From Anseranas semipalmata (lineage: Eukaryota; Chordata; Aves; Anseriformes; Anseranatidae): 64,000 nt of DNA. The first letter of the stretch is position 1; every line of letters begins with the position of its first letter. Positions 42,131-57,061 of this stretch are shown piece after piece. The translations under genes were made by a program, and so were the position numbers. The stretch lies in contig VXAA01001244.1 of the NCBI GenBank assembly GCA_013399115.1, positions 1,480,121 through 1,544,120 of the forward strand. Direction: 5' to 3'. The notes under the pieces were generated by a model, which did no database searches, had not been told where the DNA came from, and saw nothing but the letters and a program-made list of their open reading frames with translations.

Positions 42131-43144
42131 TCAGGAGCTTACACCTGATGGTGCAGAAGCAGCAGCAAGGTTCCACTCCGCTGGTGCTGGAAGTGACTGA
42201 GATACATCTTATGCTGCAGTTATCTACGGGCACTGACGTGGGAAAATGTTATTTCCATACAGAGCACGGTTCTGGTTCTGCAAGAAAAAAACCATCTGGA
42301 GTCAACTGAATTTAAAGGGACTCCCCGCGCGGATAAAAATTATTTGCGAGCATATATGCTTATCAGCTTAGGCCTTAAATGATATGGAGAAGAGTCCCTA
42401 GTTTCTCGAATTTCTCTGGAAACATACTTTGCTGAACAGAGTTACAATGATACAGTGTGCTGATTTTTGGTTTTATTTACTAGACAATATCTTCTGCTCC
42501 ACTGATGCCAGCTCCCCAGGTTCACAGAAAGCCTCGTGCCTCCTCGAGGTGTCTTGGAGCTCAGGGCTGGGCGCTCAGCTCCGGCTGTATGCGCACACCA
42601 CCAGTGTCTTCCCAACGCAGCTAGCCATACGCCTACACGTTTGGAGGGAGAACAGGAGACAACTCCCCTTTCTGGTATTTCATTCCATGGAATCCTGACT
42701 TCTCACCGAAAAATTATTTCCAATAAAAATGTAAGTTTTTTTCCAAGGAAAGCTGATGCTTTCTACAAAAAAAAAATATTTCTCAAAAACTAAAACTCTA
42801 GTTTCAGCCAAAAAAACGTGACCAGCCTTCAGTGCAGTATTCAGACAGATACTATAAGATCATCACAGAAGTCGTAACTCCTTGTGCTTGGTTGTTTACA
42901 GTGGAAGGCAAGTTTTGGTTCCTTCTCTTGATCTATTTGTGGTCTTCAGGACTACATTTCCAAACTTTGCTTTTTAATCACTGTAAACATCAGAGCTGGA
43001 GAGTTTGGTGGAGAGAAAATTGGCTACTTCTTTCTGTTCTGATCAGGCTGGGCTTTGGATGCCTTTCCTTTCCAGTTTCAGTGCCTGAGCTTTATGAATG
43101 ACACCACCACGGAGCCTCAGGTACTGAGATCTGCAGTCTCAGCA

Positions 43145-43460
43145 TTTCTCTGCCTACGTCTCCGTTCCCTTAGCACCTCGCTCGCCAGCATCTGACACAG
43201 TCCCCAGCTGAGGCGGGGCAGGGTGCCACGCCACCGCGGTATCTTGCTGTGAACATCAACATGCCACATTGTCACTTCGCCTCGTGGAGGCCGCTTCCCT
43301 CGCGGGTACGCCAGGGAACTCGCGCTCTGCTTTCCCAAGGGCCCCTCACCCTTGCATTTACCTCTGGAATCCTTCGAAGCGAAGGCACCCGAGATTTGCT
43401 GGTGGGAATTCATGAAGGATGCCCCGGCTCCGCAATGCGGAGCAGAGGTGCCCAAGCTGC
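43145..43460. promoter_or_regulatory. CpG-rich block in intron 2
   Basis: About 20 CpGs in 300 bases, including CCACCGCGGTATC, CCTCGCGGGTACGCC and ACTCGCGCTCTG. It is the longest CpG-dense stretch in intron 2. No TATA box, initiator or splice-linked reading frame was identified. It could be an internal promoter for a non-coding transcript or a plain GC-rich segment. Confidence 0.3.
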
Positions 43461-46400
43461 CTTAAAGGAGACAAGCGGGGTATAGCAGCAGTCTTTCTGC
43501 CACAGGATGGAGCTCAGTGCAGGCTGCAAAGCATTTCTAGGAAGCTAGATACATAGTCAAGCATTTTTCTGTCACTGATGTCCATACTGCTGCTTGCTGA
43601 TCGCTACAAGCACCCGTGCTGGCTACCTGGAAAAGCTCGCTTGGGCAGGTTGAAATTCCATTGCAGAGCCTGCACCATCAGTGTGCCTCCGGGTAGATGC
43701 AAAGTGACCGAAAAAGACCATATAGATGAAGGTCTCGATCCAAAAAAGTATAATACAAAAAAAAGAAGGCGGCAGGGGGGGAAGAGCCAGCTTTTGTAAA
43801 AAGTGAGCATGTGAACTCTGTGGCTTCAGTTTTGTCCCACTTACTTACACAGTTCACCGTCTCTACAAAGCATCTCTCACACAGAAGTGTATTTTTAACA
43901 ACATTGAAAGGAACCTGCCAGAAATGGAAGCTCAAGCTACTTTTACCCTGGATAAATGGGACACAGATGTCACATAAGAGGTTAAATGGCACTGCGAGGA
44001 TTTTTGTTTTCTGTTCTTAAACCGAGAGTGGCAAAATCGGGGACTGATCTTTCTGACTGTAAACGCTCACTGAATATAACTCTTTAGCAAGATACATCAT
44101 CCAGGTTCTCCTCCTTCCCAAACACAATGCATAACCAGAACCTCCTTTACTGAAGGAGTTAAACTTTTCTGCAATAATGCAACAAATCACTCCCTGCAAC
44201 AAACAGCAGACACATTCTGTGGCAGTTTCCCCACAAACTTCAATCTATGGGGAAAAAAATCTTGATTTATTATATAGCATTTGGACAGTTTCGAAAGAAA
44301 ATTTGCCAAAGATCAGGATAATCAACTCTTTCACCCAAGCAGTTTTTTATGAAAGAAAAAAGCACAGAATGGGTCTGAGCAAAATAAACAGAAATTCCAC
44401 ACTTTTAACCAACAGAACCTTTTGCGTCATTCAGAAATATTTACAGACATCCCAAATCTTTTATCACCAAAAAGACACTGGCCTTTCAAATTACAACTTT
44501 TTCTTATATTTTTGTTTACTGATGGCCTTTAAACTAGTGGGTATCACTAACTTGTGGCATCTGGTCATGCCATGTTTGTCAAGCAATTTTTAAAGCCGTG
44601 CCTTGCTATTTTTTCCCTTCCCTTGAAACATCTCTTTTGCAAAACTGTCATCTGTGAATTTTAAAGATAGCAGTACACCATTTACTAACAGTATCCGTAG
44701 CACGATTCATTGCCACTAATGCCAGAAACACAAGTTTTCACCAATTGAAAGGGCCGCTAGTGCCAATATTATCCCGGGAAAGGCTAGCTGTTCTCCTACA
44801 GTTTGCCTTTGGACCCGGGAAGAGGGCTGCAGCAGAGACATGCAGAAGCCACGCACAGCAAATGTATCAGCCCCTCTCAGTAAAGGAATGAGGGGGGCAC
44901 CCCTCGGAACACCCCCGCTGTGCCACTTGCCCGTTAATTAGCACACAATGGAGGCCACAGAATTTCCCTGCAGAAGGTGTTGTGTACTTTGGACAAAAAA
45001 GAAAGAAGAAAAGAAGTTGCTTTTAAGCGCAATCCAAAAACATAGCTCCTTGGCTAAATAACACTTTTAATAAAGATGTTTCCAGTGGTTGTTTATTTAC
45101 CAAAACACACTGTTACTCTCGGTGTTTTGATTTTTGTTTCTGTGCACAAGAAGGAGGGGAAAAAGGGTTTTACTAAGCGAGTCTTTCAGTAAGACACCAG
45201 ATGATGGATAGTCAAACACAGAGTCTCCTGTAAACACAGAGGGAACCAAAAGGTATGAACTGACTCATAATTGTGTCAACACAGGTCGCAGACCCTTGGT
45301 TTATTTCAGCCTTCCTGTTTTTCACAGATTTCTTTTCACACTACACCATTTTTTAAAAAAACACAGACTCTTTTCAGTACACCTTAGTGGGGTGCAAAAG
45401 CGCACACATCTTTACACCAGCATGTGGGCATTTGCACACACACGTAGGCTGTATTTCCACAATTACAACAGCAGTGTTTTCCACCCATGGCTTTTGGCTG
45501 CATTAAACCAAGCAGTGCCTTTCTGCACAGCAGTTCACACCAGCTCTAATCGAAAGGGAGAAATCCTGTCCCTGCCCCGAGCTTTTCCACGGAGGCTCTT
45601 GGGAAGTATCCAGAAGAAAACCTCAGCAGCCTAATCCTCCACTTCATGCAGCGTGCTTTTTTTTAACATGTGGCAAAGTGGCAAGACTGTGTCTGACCAG
45701 AAGTGCTGGGAGGCTGACACATGGCACAGAGTCTGTGATGGGCAGAACCTACCGATATTTGTCTCGATCCCTAAACATGTTGAACTGAGGTTGTGTCCTG
45801 TTCCTTTTGTAAAGTCATTCTCCTCTGCTGGTTGTCAGTTGTCTGAGATTAGAGGAACAAGTCTCTCTGTGGTCTGTATTTCATCATCAAATTTGTTTGG
45901 CACTGACCATCGGGCTGAAAGTTGTCAGGGGAGGGACTGATGACAGATGCACCGTGCAGCTGGATTCCCTGCAAGCCCCACAGCAGTTCAGCTGGCAGGT
46001 GACTCAGGAAGGCTGGTTCAACATATTCCCTCGTAAAATCACCTGTGGAGATACCTTGTCCCTGAAATCCTGAGATCCCGTTACAGGACTTGCAGAAAAT
46101 AGCACATGAAGATGTGTCAAAGCCAAGGGAGTTGCTGTGCAGGATAATCTTGCCAGCAGAGGCAATAAAAGGAGCGTCCATGAACCATCCCGAGTACCTC
46201 GGGTCAACCGCACACGTGCAAATGACTCAGTGCTATAGACCCAGAAGGCCTGGTTCATCCAAGATGTGTCAGACCCACTGTACGAACAAGGGGAAGTTTA
46301 TAAACAGAGTCTGTTTGTCTGGGATGCTTCAACCTCAGCTAGATTAACTAAAAACTGGTAGTGCCAGCATGGGCTGATGACCTGACACAGGCTGAGCAGC

Positions 46401-46602
46401 ACCGTGTTCCCTGTGTAATCACATCCAGCTCAGCGGGAAAGCTGCTCAGTAAAATCAGAGCCACAGAACAAGGACTGGGACCTCATTGCCTATTGCATAA
46501 GAATCGGTTGCTGATTCCTGATCAACACATAATCTTTGCAGTGAAGCCATATGTACCACAAGCATCACAAGGGCTCTTGCCCTACTATTTCTCCAATTCA
46601 GT

Positions 46603-46620
46603 CACACACACACACACACA
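46603..46620. repeat. (CA)9 microsatellite
   Basis: Nine perfect CA units in intron 2; short and common. Confidence 0.9.
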
Positions 46621-47927
46621 AAAAGGCAAAAGAAATTACTGTCAGGAAAAAGCTGCCACCAAAAATGTCAGAAATAACATTTCAGAAACAGAAATATTCT
46701 GCAGACTTTTTTTCTTAAACCACTGTTTTTGGAATATTTTATTCCTTTGCAAAGAGCAAGAATCGTATGTGGTGCAGTTTTCCCTGCAGGAACTCAGGTT
46801 AATGGGACAACAGAGGGAATTCCCTATGCAAATTACAATAGATTAAGTTAGATTTGCTTCCAGCAGGTTCTGTACATTTAGAAATTATTGCAGGGTTTTA
46901 CATATGTAGAGTGGCTAAGTGGCCATGTGAACTGGGAAAACCTACTCTCTTTTCTCCTGCCTCCCCCTTCTTTCTATACCTCCTTTTAGGTCTACAGCAG
47001 AAGACGAGGGAAGAGAAATTTACTGAAGGAGTCCATGAAAAGAGTTGCAAACATTCCACATATTTTCTCTCCATAAACATGCTGTGAATTTCAAATGTAA
47101 ACAGTGCCAGGGCACTGCCAGTCAGACCTCAGGAGTTCACCCAAGTTAGACAAATTATGCTGCTTGCTATCGCAGCTGTCACAGTTTCTTGCCTTTCATT
47201 CATTCATTGCCAATGCCTGGATGTTATGTCAGAGTGGGGGGGGGAAAGAGCCTCAGTTGCTGAAGTTAACCTCTTGTGGTGAGATCAGTAATACTGAGCT
47301 TTCCAGCGCGACTTCACAAGGAGATACCCGTTATCCTCGTTTGGCAAGGTGGCAGTCAAGAGAATGCTGAAATTTGGCAGGTACGAGCAGGAGAAATGCT
47401 GTGTTAAGGAAATGGTCGCTGCAAGCTCCCTTTCCAAACCTGCAGTGTTTGGTCCACATCAGTAAAACAAAGTCGTTTAAAAGAAATTTTACATGTCCTA
47501 TAAAAACCTCCTAAAGACAGTGTTGTGATGTGAGTGCAGGATGGTACTGCTGAGCAAATCTGCCTGGCAGAGGGCAGGGGCTGCCACTTCAAATATCATA
47601 GCCAGAGTATAATTAATATTAACCTTCAACTACATCAGCAATCTCTCTGCTTTCAGCAAGTCTCACTTCCTCCCTGAATAAGAGCTACTTATTAGAAGGT
47701 AATGCGGGATGCAATGAGGGGATTCATTTCTGAATGTCCTTTTACACCCACATTGGCCCTGGGAGGTACCAAGCCAAAGCACCAGTCCCACATGCCAGCA
47801 AATGCTGAGTTTGTACAGCAGCATCACAAGAGCTATATGCAATGTGTGACCATCTCTAAAGTGATTCCACTTAATGATGAGTAGCTCTAATGCAGTGCTG
47901 CCACACCAGTTTTGACCACACATTTTA

Positions 47928-48101
<174 letters not shown>

Positions 48102-51100
48102 CTATGCCCACCCCAGAGTTTACCAGCCCAGTCACGGCCCTTATGGGTATCTTTAATAATTGAAGCTGGGTAGATGGGCAGATCGAGTCAGCTTGTCTGG
48201 GCTGAAATGGCCCAAGGAGGTGGCATCTGTCAGAAGACCGGGTAGGTAAAGGTTGGCAGTTCAGGCTTGTGTCCCACCAGATCCAGTTCAGACGACAGTG
48301 CCTGAGCTGAGCATCTCCAATGTCATCTGTGCCTCAACTCACAGCCATTTCACACGGGTCAAATAACCTTGTAAAATTGCAGCTCACATCTTTTCAACCT
48401 GGACTTCCTCCTTCTAGTTTTGGGATGAACACTAACTTCATCCCAAAAGAAGTGCTGGAAACCAAAGTTCATCATTCAATACTCGCCTTCCATCCTTCAC
48501 ATCGCACGTACTGCCAGCATGGCATTACAGCTGATGGTACACACACCGGTCACTGCTACATCAGCATTTTCCTCAGAGGGAGGACGACAGTGGGAGAAAA
48601 TTAATGTAATATCCTCCTGATGAATCTCCCTCATCAATGTCCCTTCATAAATACCCTGCTGCAGGCACCACGGGCCTCAAGGTGCCACGTCCAAGTTCGC
48701 CCAGCCAAGCTGCCTGCTCCTGTGGTGGTGGTCTCTCACGCTGCCCACACGTGCGTCCTTTCCCCTTCCCTCCACCCCACCCCATTCCCCCCTCACTGCA
48801 TCTACTGCAATTCAGCCCCTGCTCGCTACATCTGATTCACTCGGGCCTCTTTTACATGTGGTGGCACATCAAATGACTAACTGGGAGCTGAGGTAATCCT
48901 GTGGAGGGGCTGGTAGAGTCACAGCTGCAGACCGACAGCGTGCTGGGCACTCCGCGATCTTGCAGGCTAAATGAGGAGCACACAGACTCAAAAGGTAGCA
49001 GACCATCACAAAGAAAACATGAGCCTCGGGAACAATCGCAAAGTACCGCTCTCTGCAGGGTGTTTCTGGTCGCACCGTGCAACCTTTGGCGCAGGAGCGC
49101 TCCCTGCGTCTCACCTTGTACTCCTTCGCCTTTGGTGACCAATGCTTTTGTCATTGAAGAGCTTGCCTCGGATTATTTTAAACTTCATATTGACAGGAAT
49201 TTGTGGTATGTCTACATTTTCCAATGTAGTGCAGAGCTATCAGAGCAAGCCGTAAAGGAACTAGCTTGTTTAGACTATCAGGAGCGCAGCACTGCTACCC
49301 CTTCCCGGAATTAGGCTCCGGCAAAGCAGAGAGGACCATGACTGCCTCCACGCCACGCAATGTTGCACAACACAGACGTACCCTTTGGGTCTGTCACGAA
49401 CTCTTCTTCAACCTCCCCTCTTCAGCGCATCCAAAACACTGCCGCTAAAGTCCCTCTCCCATCCCTCCAACCACAACACCGCAGAGGCTGTCTTGCTGCC
49501 TTCCCGCAGCACACGTCACTCGGTCTCACGTGCGGAAGGTACTTCCTCATGCTCACTGATCTTGTAAACTTTGAGTTCTGTTCCTTGCTGCCCAACCTCC
49601 ATGGGAATTAAACGAATGAAGTATACAGCTATTAGCACCAGGGGAGGGATGGGAAGGAAGGGGAAGGCAAGGAGGGAGGGAAGCCGTGGGGCTGGCACCA
49701 AAGCAGAATGATTGCCCTTTGACAGCCACAGGACTCGAATTGGGATTTCTGGCTCCCTTCCTTGGGCTGCCAGAGCAGCTCATCCCACCTGCAGGGGCAA
49801 ACGTGGGCCCCCTCCCGCTCCCTGCTGCCTCTCCCACTGCAGGGACCCCTGCCTCTTGCCGAGGAACAGAGGGGCGTGCAGTAAGGGTGGGGGGGCAGGA
49901 GCTCTCTGCTTAACATATGGGCTGTTGGGCGGTGGTGTCTGCTAGAGCAGTAGTTCCAAACATTTCTGGACACAGGAGGCGGCGGGGGTAAGCCAGGTGA
50001 AAGCACCCTTTAAGCTGCATCTACTCAGCACTGGGAAATCTTCACCTGCTGAAGGTTTAACCTCTAGGCCAAAGCACTGGAGGTTTCAGAGCACACCTCC
50101 TTCTCCAGTCACCTTTAGAGAGGTTCTCACAAAATGGTTGCATCTTTAGCAGCACCGAGCAGTGCAGAGCACTGCACAATAGCCCTTAGCTCTAAATGAC
50201 AACTCTCAGATTTGTGCAGAGACAAAATGACTACACTAAGCCTGGCCAGAATGTTTTTAAATTCCATTCGATGTAAAATATGTATCGATATATTTGCATT
50301 GGATGATGTATTTCTGACATTAAATTTCCATCAAAACTGGAGAAGGGCTCTGCGGCCCCTTGTTACAACCGTGATCAATACAGCCAGCGCATTCTCTTCT
50401 CTTTTGTGGCCATCCTCCAAAAATAAGCAGCCTTGCCTGATGAATCATTTGCTCTTAGCTGAGCATGAAGTAGCGTTACTATTTTGCCTGTGACGTCTTT
50501 ATGTTAAAGATTCTGATCAACTGCTTTAATCGACCTGACCTTTCTGCTCTCAGCTTTTCTTGTGGAGCCAGCAAACACTGCTGGCTCCAAACGTTAATTC
50601 TAGGGGGTTTGAAGGACATAACGCAGTGAGACAGCTGAGACAGGGTAAATTGTCTAGCAGAGCTAAAAGCTGAAAGGGAAGGTTTCTCTGAACAGGCCAG
50701 TAATTGTGCAGGTTGCAAAGGGAAGCTTTTCACACATTGTCTTGATTGCTGCCTTTGCACTGTCTATCCTGGACAGGAGGATTTGCAATCTTCAAGGCAG
50801 CTTCTCTGAGCAAAACTTGACAGATGTGCCATGTTTTATGTGCATGTGGTCTTGGAGGGGCTGACTGCTCTAAAACGTCGGTTTGCTGATGATGGCAAAA
50901 GGTGAGCTCCCAGCGACAGCGGGAGGTCTCAGCTCCACTCCCTCGTGTTCACTTAACAGCTCAGCATTTGCAGACTGGGGATTGAAGCTAATTCTCTAAC
51001 ATGTCAACCAGTCCTACAGGAAACAAAAGCATTTGCTCTACATCCTCCCTACTGAAAAATACATGGCATTTCTCACATCATCTTGAGGTGCCCGATAGCC

Positions 51101-51284
51101 AATCCAGCTCTGATCTCTGTGTGCAAAGGGAGAGACATAAGCAAAAGCACGCGTGTAAAACATTTGGGAGCAGGAGCTACCCTTAGCCTAAGGTGCCTGC
51201 CTTTTTTGCCTCCATTGGACAGGATCTATTTACTCTCCCACCACCCAGAGAAGGCAGGAAAGTACTCGCATATTGTTAAGCCAG

Positions 51285-51390
51285 TGAGATATTAAGTGCC
51301 TTGTCCAAAATGTTGTGAGAAATCAGTGACTGAGCAGGGAGCCGAAGCCTTGAGCCTGTCAGTGCTGCCAGCTGCAGGATCAAGCCCCGT
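51285..51390 (-). repeat. Ancient MIR/L3-like fragment (antisense)
   Basis: ATTAAGTGCCTTGTCCAAAA, ATCAGTGACTGAGCAGGGAG and CCGAAGCCTTGAGCCTGTCA match in order the antisense words GTGACTTGCCCAAGGTCAC, CAGTGGCAGAGCCGGG and GAACCCAGGTCTCCTGAC. It is a clear fossil of the same broad class as the others here. Confidence 0.6.
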
Positions 51391-54300
51391 TGCTGTTCAG
51401 CCGATAAAGGATATTTCATAACACAGAGTTAAACACGATGATGGTTGAATTTATTCCAGCATCACGCCCGTAACACATTCCCTTCGTACCTCATGCCACC
51501 ATGCCATGGGGCCTTTAAGCACGGGTGAGGTGGCTTCATACTTTTGTTCTGTTCTTGCCCAAGTCAATAAGCCTGCATCCCTGCCTGTGCTGCCAGATCC
51601 GGCTAACCCAAGACGGCCAACACTTCATTGCCTTCAACCGTATTATCTGCAATCTGGTTAATCTGCCACTTAGGCAAACTATTCACAGAGCACTGAGGGA
51701 GGGCCACAGCCTGTATCTTCCATTTTGCAGCAGTAGCTAGGCTCTCATCCAGCTCCTTCCCAGCAAGGGTGTAGAGCTCTGAACTCTGACTGCAAGGCCT
51801 TGAACGCACAGCACGTGAAAGCAGTGAAAACAAACTCCAGAAAATACTAAAAGTCCAAAAGTCACGGTTGGTGTCCTTTTTTCACTCAAAAGAAGTCTAC
51901 AGCCTACAAAAGAAGTTCTTCCCTTCCTCTTGCCAGTCTTCCTTTACTCACCATCAAGGTTGATGCAGCTCTACGGCACTCCTCCATCTGCCTCTTCCCA
52001 CTCCCTCCTAACACTTTTGCTGTTGGCACACAGGAATTGCCACATCAGACTAAACAAATGGTCTGCCGAGCACAGGACGCACCACAGGCAGCTTCAGAGG
52101 AAGATCTTAGAAGGTTGTTTGCATGGGTTTTAGAGATTAACCGTGTATTTGTGAAGTAGAAGAATACCAATGTGAAACATGGAACTGCTTATTTTCCTGG
52201 AGCGTCTCTTCCTAATGAGACGGAGTGAATAAAACTTACCAGCCCATCATGTTTCTCTGTGAATTTTCCATATCTTTTACACATCCTCTGTTGCTCATCT
52301 AGCCTCCAAAAGAAACTCTTCCATCCTTCTTTACCTACTTCACATGGAACTTCACCCACATTTGCCATCCTAGTTTCATGTTAGTCCCAGCTATGCTCAG
52401 ACAGACTAGCAAATGACAGTGGTTTGTTTTCAAAGAATGAAGGACATTGCTTGCTCTCTGCCCTTCACCCTGCCCTTCTCATCTGGAAAAGCAGAAAAAA
52501 ATTACCAGGAACACTGTTTTATCCTTACAAGATCTTCAATGACACTCCTGGCTAACCTGTGCTTAAAACAAGCTATCACAAGACCATGAGGAACCTGTCA
52601 GTGCATCCCCTTCTCCGTCACCCCAAGGAAAGGAGGAGTACATGAGGGCTGGATTGCTGAAAGCTGGTAAGTGTCCACCATCCACTGGGAGACAATGTTT
52701 TTACAGACCCATCTTTAGAGGCTCTGGTTTATAAGATACAATAAAAAGTCCACAATATGCCCTCAAAACAGAATCACATTACGTAGCTCCTCGTAGCGAT
52801 GCTAATCTGTCTTTATCTCCTGCAGCCTTTTTTTGATGAACGTGACTCTCAGAATAGTCACAGACTGTGATAGCGGTTTTGTGCCTATCTTCCCTGCTGT
52901 CACGGCATGTTTGCACATAAATCATCTGCATGTTGCTACAAATGCATAAGCCTGACAACTGCTGTGTAAACCATCCCATTGCTTTTTGGAAATGAACAGC
53001 AGATGTAGTTCACGTTCGAGCCTTCAGAACCGCAGAGATGGGGATTTCATCAGCAAAAACACAAACTTCTCCCCAGCAGAGTCAGGCTGGCTTTGCAATC
53101 TGTTCTGGTTACCAGTGCAGCAGAGGGCAAAATGCTTTGTTTGCAACTGGCATCTAAAGTCCTCACAATGTTGGCTTACCAAAGTTATTGTTCATAAACA
53201 AGTATTTGTTGCAGGAATAAACCTGTTATTTCAAAGAGAATTCAAGCAGTACTGCAAACGGCTGAAACCTGACTTTAATAACACATTTTAGATGTTAATA
53301 ATATGCATGTTAATAATATCCTTTATTAACATCAACTACCCTGAAGGGACAGAGGAAGCTGGGATTAGTCTTTGAAGACTGATCCTCAGGGCTTGACGAT
53401 CAGATGTCAAGGCCGTATCGGTACCCCTCTAGGAATATATTTACAGAAGCTACCTTTATGCCTGGTCAGAGCACTTTGAAGGGGTCATAACTAAGCTGAA
53501 GAAAAAAATGCCTTTAATCTTTTCTTGTTTTCTGTTGGTCTCGAGTGGGCATCCAAGATTGTGGAGTTCTCTGCACAAGTCTGCCTACGTCCCCCATCGG
53601 TTATTTTTAATGCACATTTGAGATTGTTTATTTCAACAAGTTGTCTTTGGGTTTCGGGGGCCAGTTCACATATGCTGGGCATACGTTTCTCTGCTAAGCG
53701 TGTTGACAGGGAGTATTTTGGTGATGTGATTTCCCCAGATGCAGTTAAATTTTCCCCTTCAGTTTTTCTGTTATGGCTGCCCTCTCTTCTGTGCCCTGCA
53801 TTACAGTTGTATTGTGCTTATCTGCAGCTGGTGAGCGAGCCAAAAGAAATCATTGGCTTTTAATGCCACAAACAAAAATAATCCAGAAGATACAAAATAT
53901 ACTGAAGACTTACAACCTATTAAAAAGAAAAGCACCAGTAAACCTTACAAAAACAAAACCCGCTATCATCTAAAACAGTAAAATTAAGTACAGCCCAAAT
54001 TTCTAACTTCTTATTCTTGATCTCAAACTGAACAAGGCTACTGGCACAAATCCAGGCAGTTTAGTTATGTTTGGAATGCATTACCATGTATTGGATGGTT
54101 CAACAGCCTGTTGGGATGAAGTGAGCTGACGGCTGTAAACTGAAAGGTGCCTGGATAATATTTGACATTGCAGTTGGCAACAAGAGCAGAAGAAACAATG
54201 CAACAAATTAATCTGGAGCCACTGTGCTCCTTTGGAAGCTGCTTCTGGACCTGGAAGGTCTCCTGGAGGAACACGAAGGGGATGAGACATCTGAACCTAA

Positions 54301-57061
54301 GTAACCGAGAGATTTTGTCCACCAGTGAGGTAGCTAACAGATAACATTTGTCTGTAACATTTCAGTATCAATGATTGCTATGGGTGACCAGCCTTCTAAA
54401 CAGAGCTGTTGGGAACCAGGGTTATCATCCCCTAAGAATGCTAGTATCTTAGCAAAATTTTTCTCCAAACCAGAGCTGAGAGTCAGTATTTCAAAGTTCT
54501 AGAAAATTCTGATTCAAAGACATTAAACGATTTCATTTTGATAACATTGAGTCATCTCAGTTCTCTAACGTCAAAACATTATCATAGAACATATCAAATA
54601 GAGTATTAAGATATATTATATCATTGGAACAAAATGGGTAAGGTAAATTGACATTCTTTACTTTGTTAAAATGATGTTTCTATATTGTCAAAAAGAAGCT
54701 AGAAAAAGCAAATCCTTCTTTTAAGTAGACACTTGCCTGCAAACCCTTTCATTTTTGACAAAACGCAGTTCTCAGAAAGGAAGATTCTTTTGTCAGAAAT
54801 GTTCTCAACCATCTCATGTTTTGAAGCACACAAGAATTAAACAAGAACGTGGCCTTCCCATATCTGAATGCTCAAGTGAATCTAAATCCTACATTCCTTA
54901 CCGGTTCCCTTAAGTTAATTTGCACAGCTGTAATTTACATTGACTGTAGGAGACCTGTTTCCCATTCTTCCAAAGAAAGAATGCAAATCCCAGCTCCAGA
55001 AAACCTGCTTGAATAGGGCCTGATAACATCTTCCCAGGAAGGAACTGCTCCTTAAGCAATGGCTTTTTAAACTTATGACCTGTTGTGTATATTTATTATC
55101 CTGTTTTAGTAACATGTATGCAAGCTGCTAACCAAAGCCTCAAAGCCCAAACTGCAAATGCAACTCATCACCTACATATAGTCCATGTACAGCCCACTGC
55201 CCACGTAGACTTCCCAGGAACACGTATGGTACTCTGGGATTCAGTGGTGCTTCTCAAACAACCTGAGTATTCTTAGGGCTGGTCTCTAAAGCCAAGGCAC
55301 CGTTGCAGATCTCAGACAGACATCAAAATGACCAGAAGTCTGGCCAGGCTTTGCAGACTTGCTGCTCCACATTTTGTAGTTCTGATGTTTAGCGACACAA
55401 TGGCAAAATGGGCAGCACAACAAGACAGGCAGGAGGAACACGCAAGGAAATCTGGACCTGGTATAGGCAAATATGTGGGGCTTGGCTCTTCTGAAACCTC
55501 TGGTGCCAGTTCTAGGGGGAGAATACTTGAAAACCCAGCCCTGAACATTGAATGATGTGGGTTCGCTCTGTCCCTGTCAAAGAGCTGTGTGGGTTTTTTC
55601 TCCTGCAAATAGTTCCGCAGTCTCTAAAAAAAGAACTTAGCCTCTGTGTTCCTGACATTTCGGTTTTATAAGGAATATTTCTGAACTGTGGGGAGGAGAT
55701 CCAGCTGGATGGGAGGTGAGAATTCAAGTGCTTTCCTATCATCAGACTGTAGCCAGGATCTGAGAATTACGTTCTTTTCTGGTTTTAGTCCTCACCTAAA
55801 TAAACACACTAACAGGGCTAAAGAAAAGAATTTTAGTAAACATCATGAAAAATTAATGATTTGAGACAGGCTGTTTTATTAGGCCTGACTGATTTATTAG
55901 TTCCACCTAATTGGTGGAATTGGTAGAGCTTTGAGATGCTCTGATAAGAACTCAGAAATCCAGATGTGTTTTGCTTTCCGTACATAAATAACACCATACT
56001 CTTTCAGTTTAGATGGCTTATTTCTGAGTCAGGAAAACAACCGCCAGAAAAGCAACAAAGAAACTCTGTGGAGTCTCCATGAAGGAGGCAGAAGAGCGAG
56101 TCCCTCGAGCATCTAGATACTGCACCTGAAGGCCCTCCGTCCTGCTCTCTGGCAGGCAGACATGCGGACCCTGGGCGTTTAGAGATGCTACACACAGGTC
56201 ACAGCTACACGGAGCCTGATTTGAAGTGACCCTGCAGCCCCTTTGTGCTGCCTGTGCATACAAATGCTCTACCGAATCGCTGCATCACCACAACCTCTCC
56301 TCCCACATTTAACCCCACCAGAGATCCTGGCCCAGCAAAGGATGCTCGAATGGGAAGGCACTTAGGAGGAATTATCAGGTGCCCAGTACCTTTTGATCTT
56401 GTAGCATTCCTGTATTTTTATCGTGGCCCAGAGGACCATACATCGGTCTCACAGTGCAGAGAGAGAGCCCAATAGCCATAAGAAGTGACCTTCCCTGGCC
56501 CTGTCAATGATGTCTGGATCCACTCTTTTCTCTCAAAACTTTTCAGAGATTTGATGTAAAGAAGCTAGAAGCTGTGAAAACTATGCTGGGAAGCTCCTGA
56601 GAATGTGTACCAGCTATACCACCAGAACTGTTTTAGAGGAACACCTCATCTGTGACACTGCAGCACTTTTGCTTCCAGAGTCAGCCAGGAAGAAAAGCAC
56701 AGAATCATGACGTCTCTTAGATTGGGTCACTTTCTATTTGAGGTCAGGGTCAGCCACATTTTTCTTTTCCACAAAAGCAACCTGTTTCCACAACCCTGGC
56801 CATGTTCCTGGATCTCCTGTGGAATCCCAAGTCAGACTCCTACATACAAACGTAGGCATAAAGCACAATTTAATCCTAGATACACGATGAACCTTCATAC
56901 ACTCCATGGAGGAAATGTGGAGAGGGGGGTGAAACCACCCCAAAATGTTTGGTTTGGGTGAGCATCGGCCAGTGGCAGCGATGGGTCGGCAGAAGGAAAA
57001 AGGCCCCGGCACATGCTTTGGCTCTGGAGGGGAGAGGTACTCACTGGACAGCAGGGCAAGG

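Noticed and set aside
46361..46846. 161-codon plus-strand frame
   Set aside because: No similarity recognised; it crosses a CA microsatellite (a run of Thr-His) and has intron-like composition.
55901..55919. Hairpin TTCCACC-TAATT-GGTGGAA
   Set aside because: A 7 bp stem is common by chance, with no supporting context.
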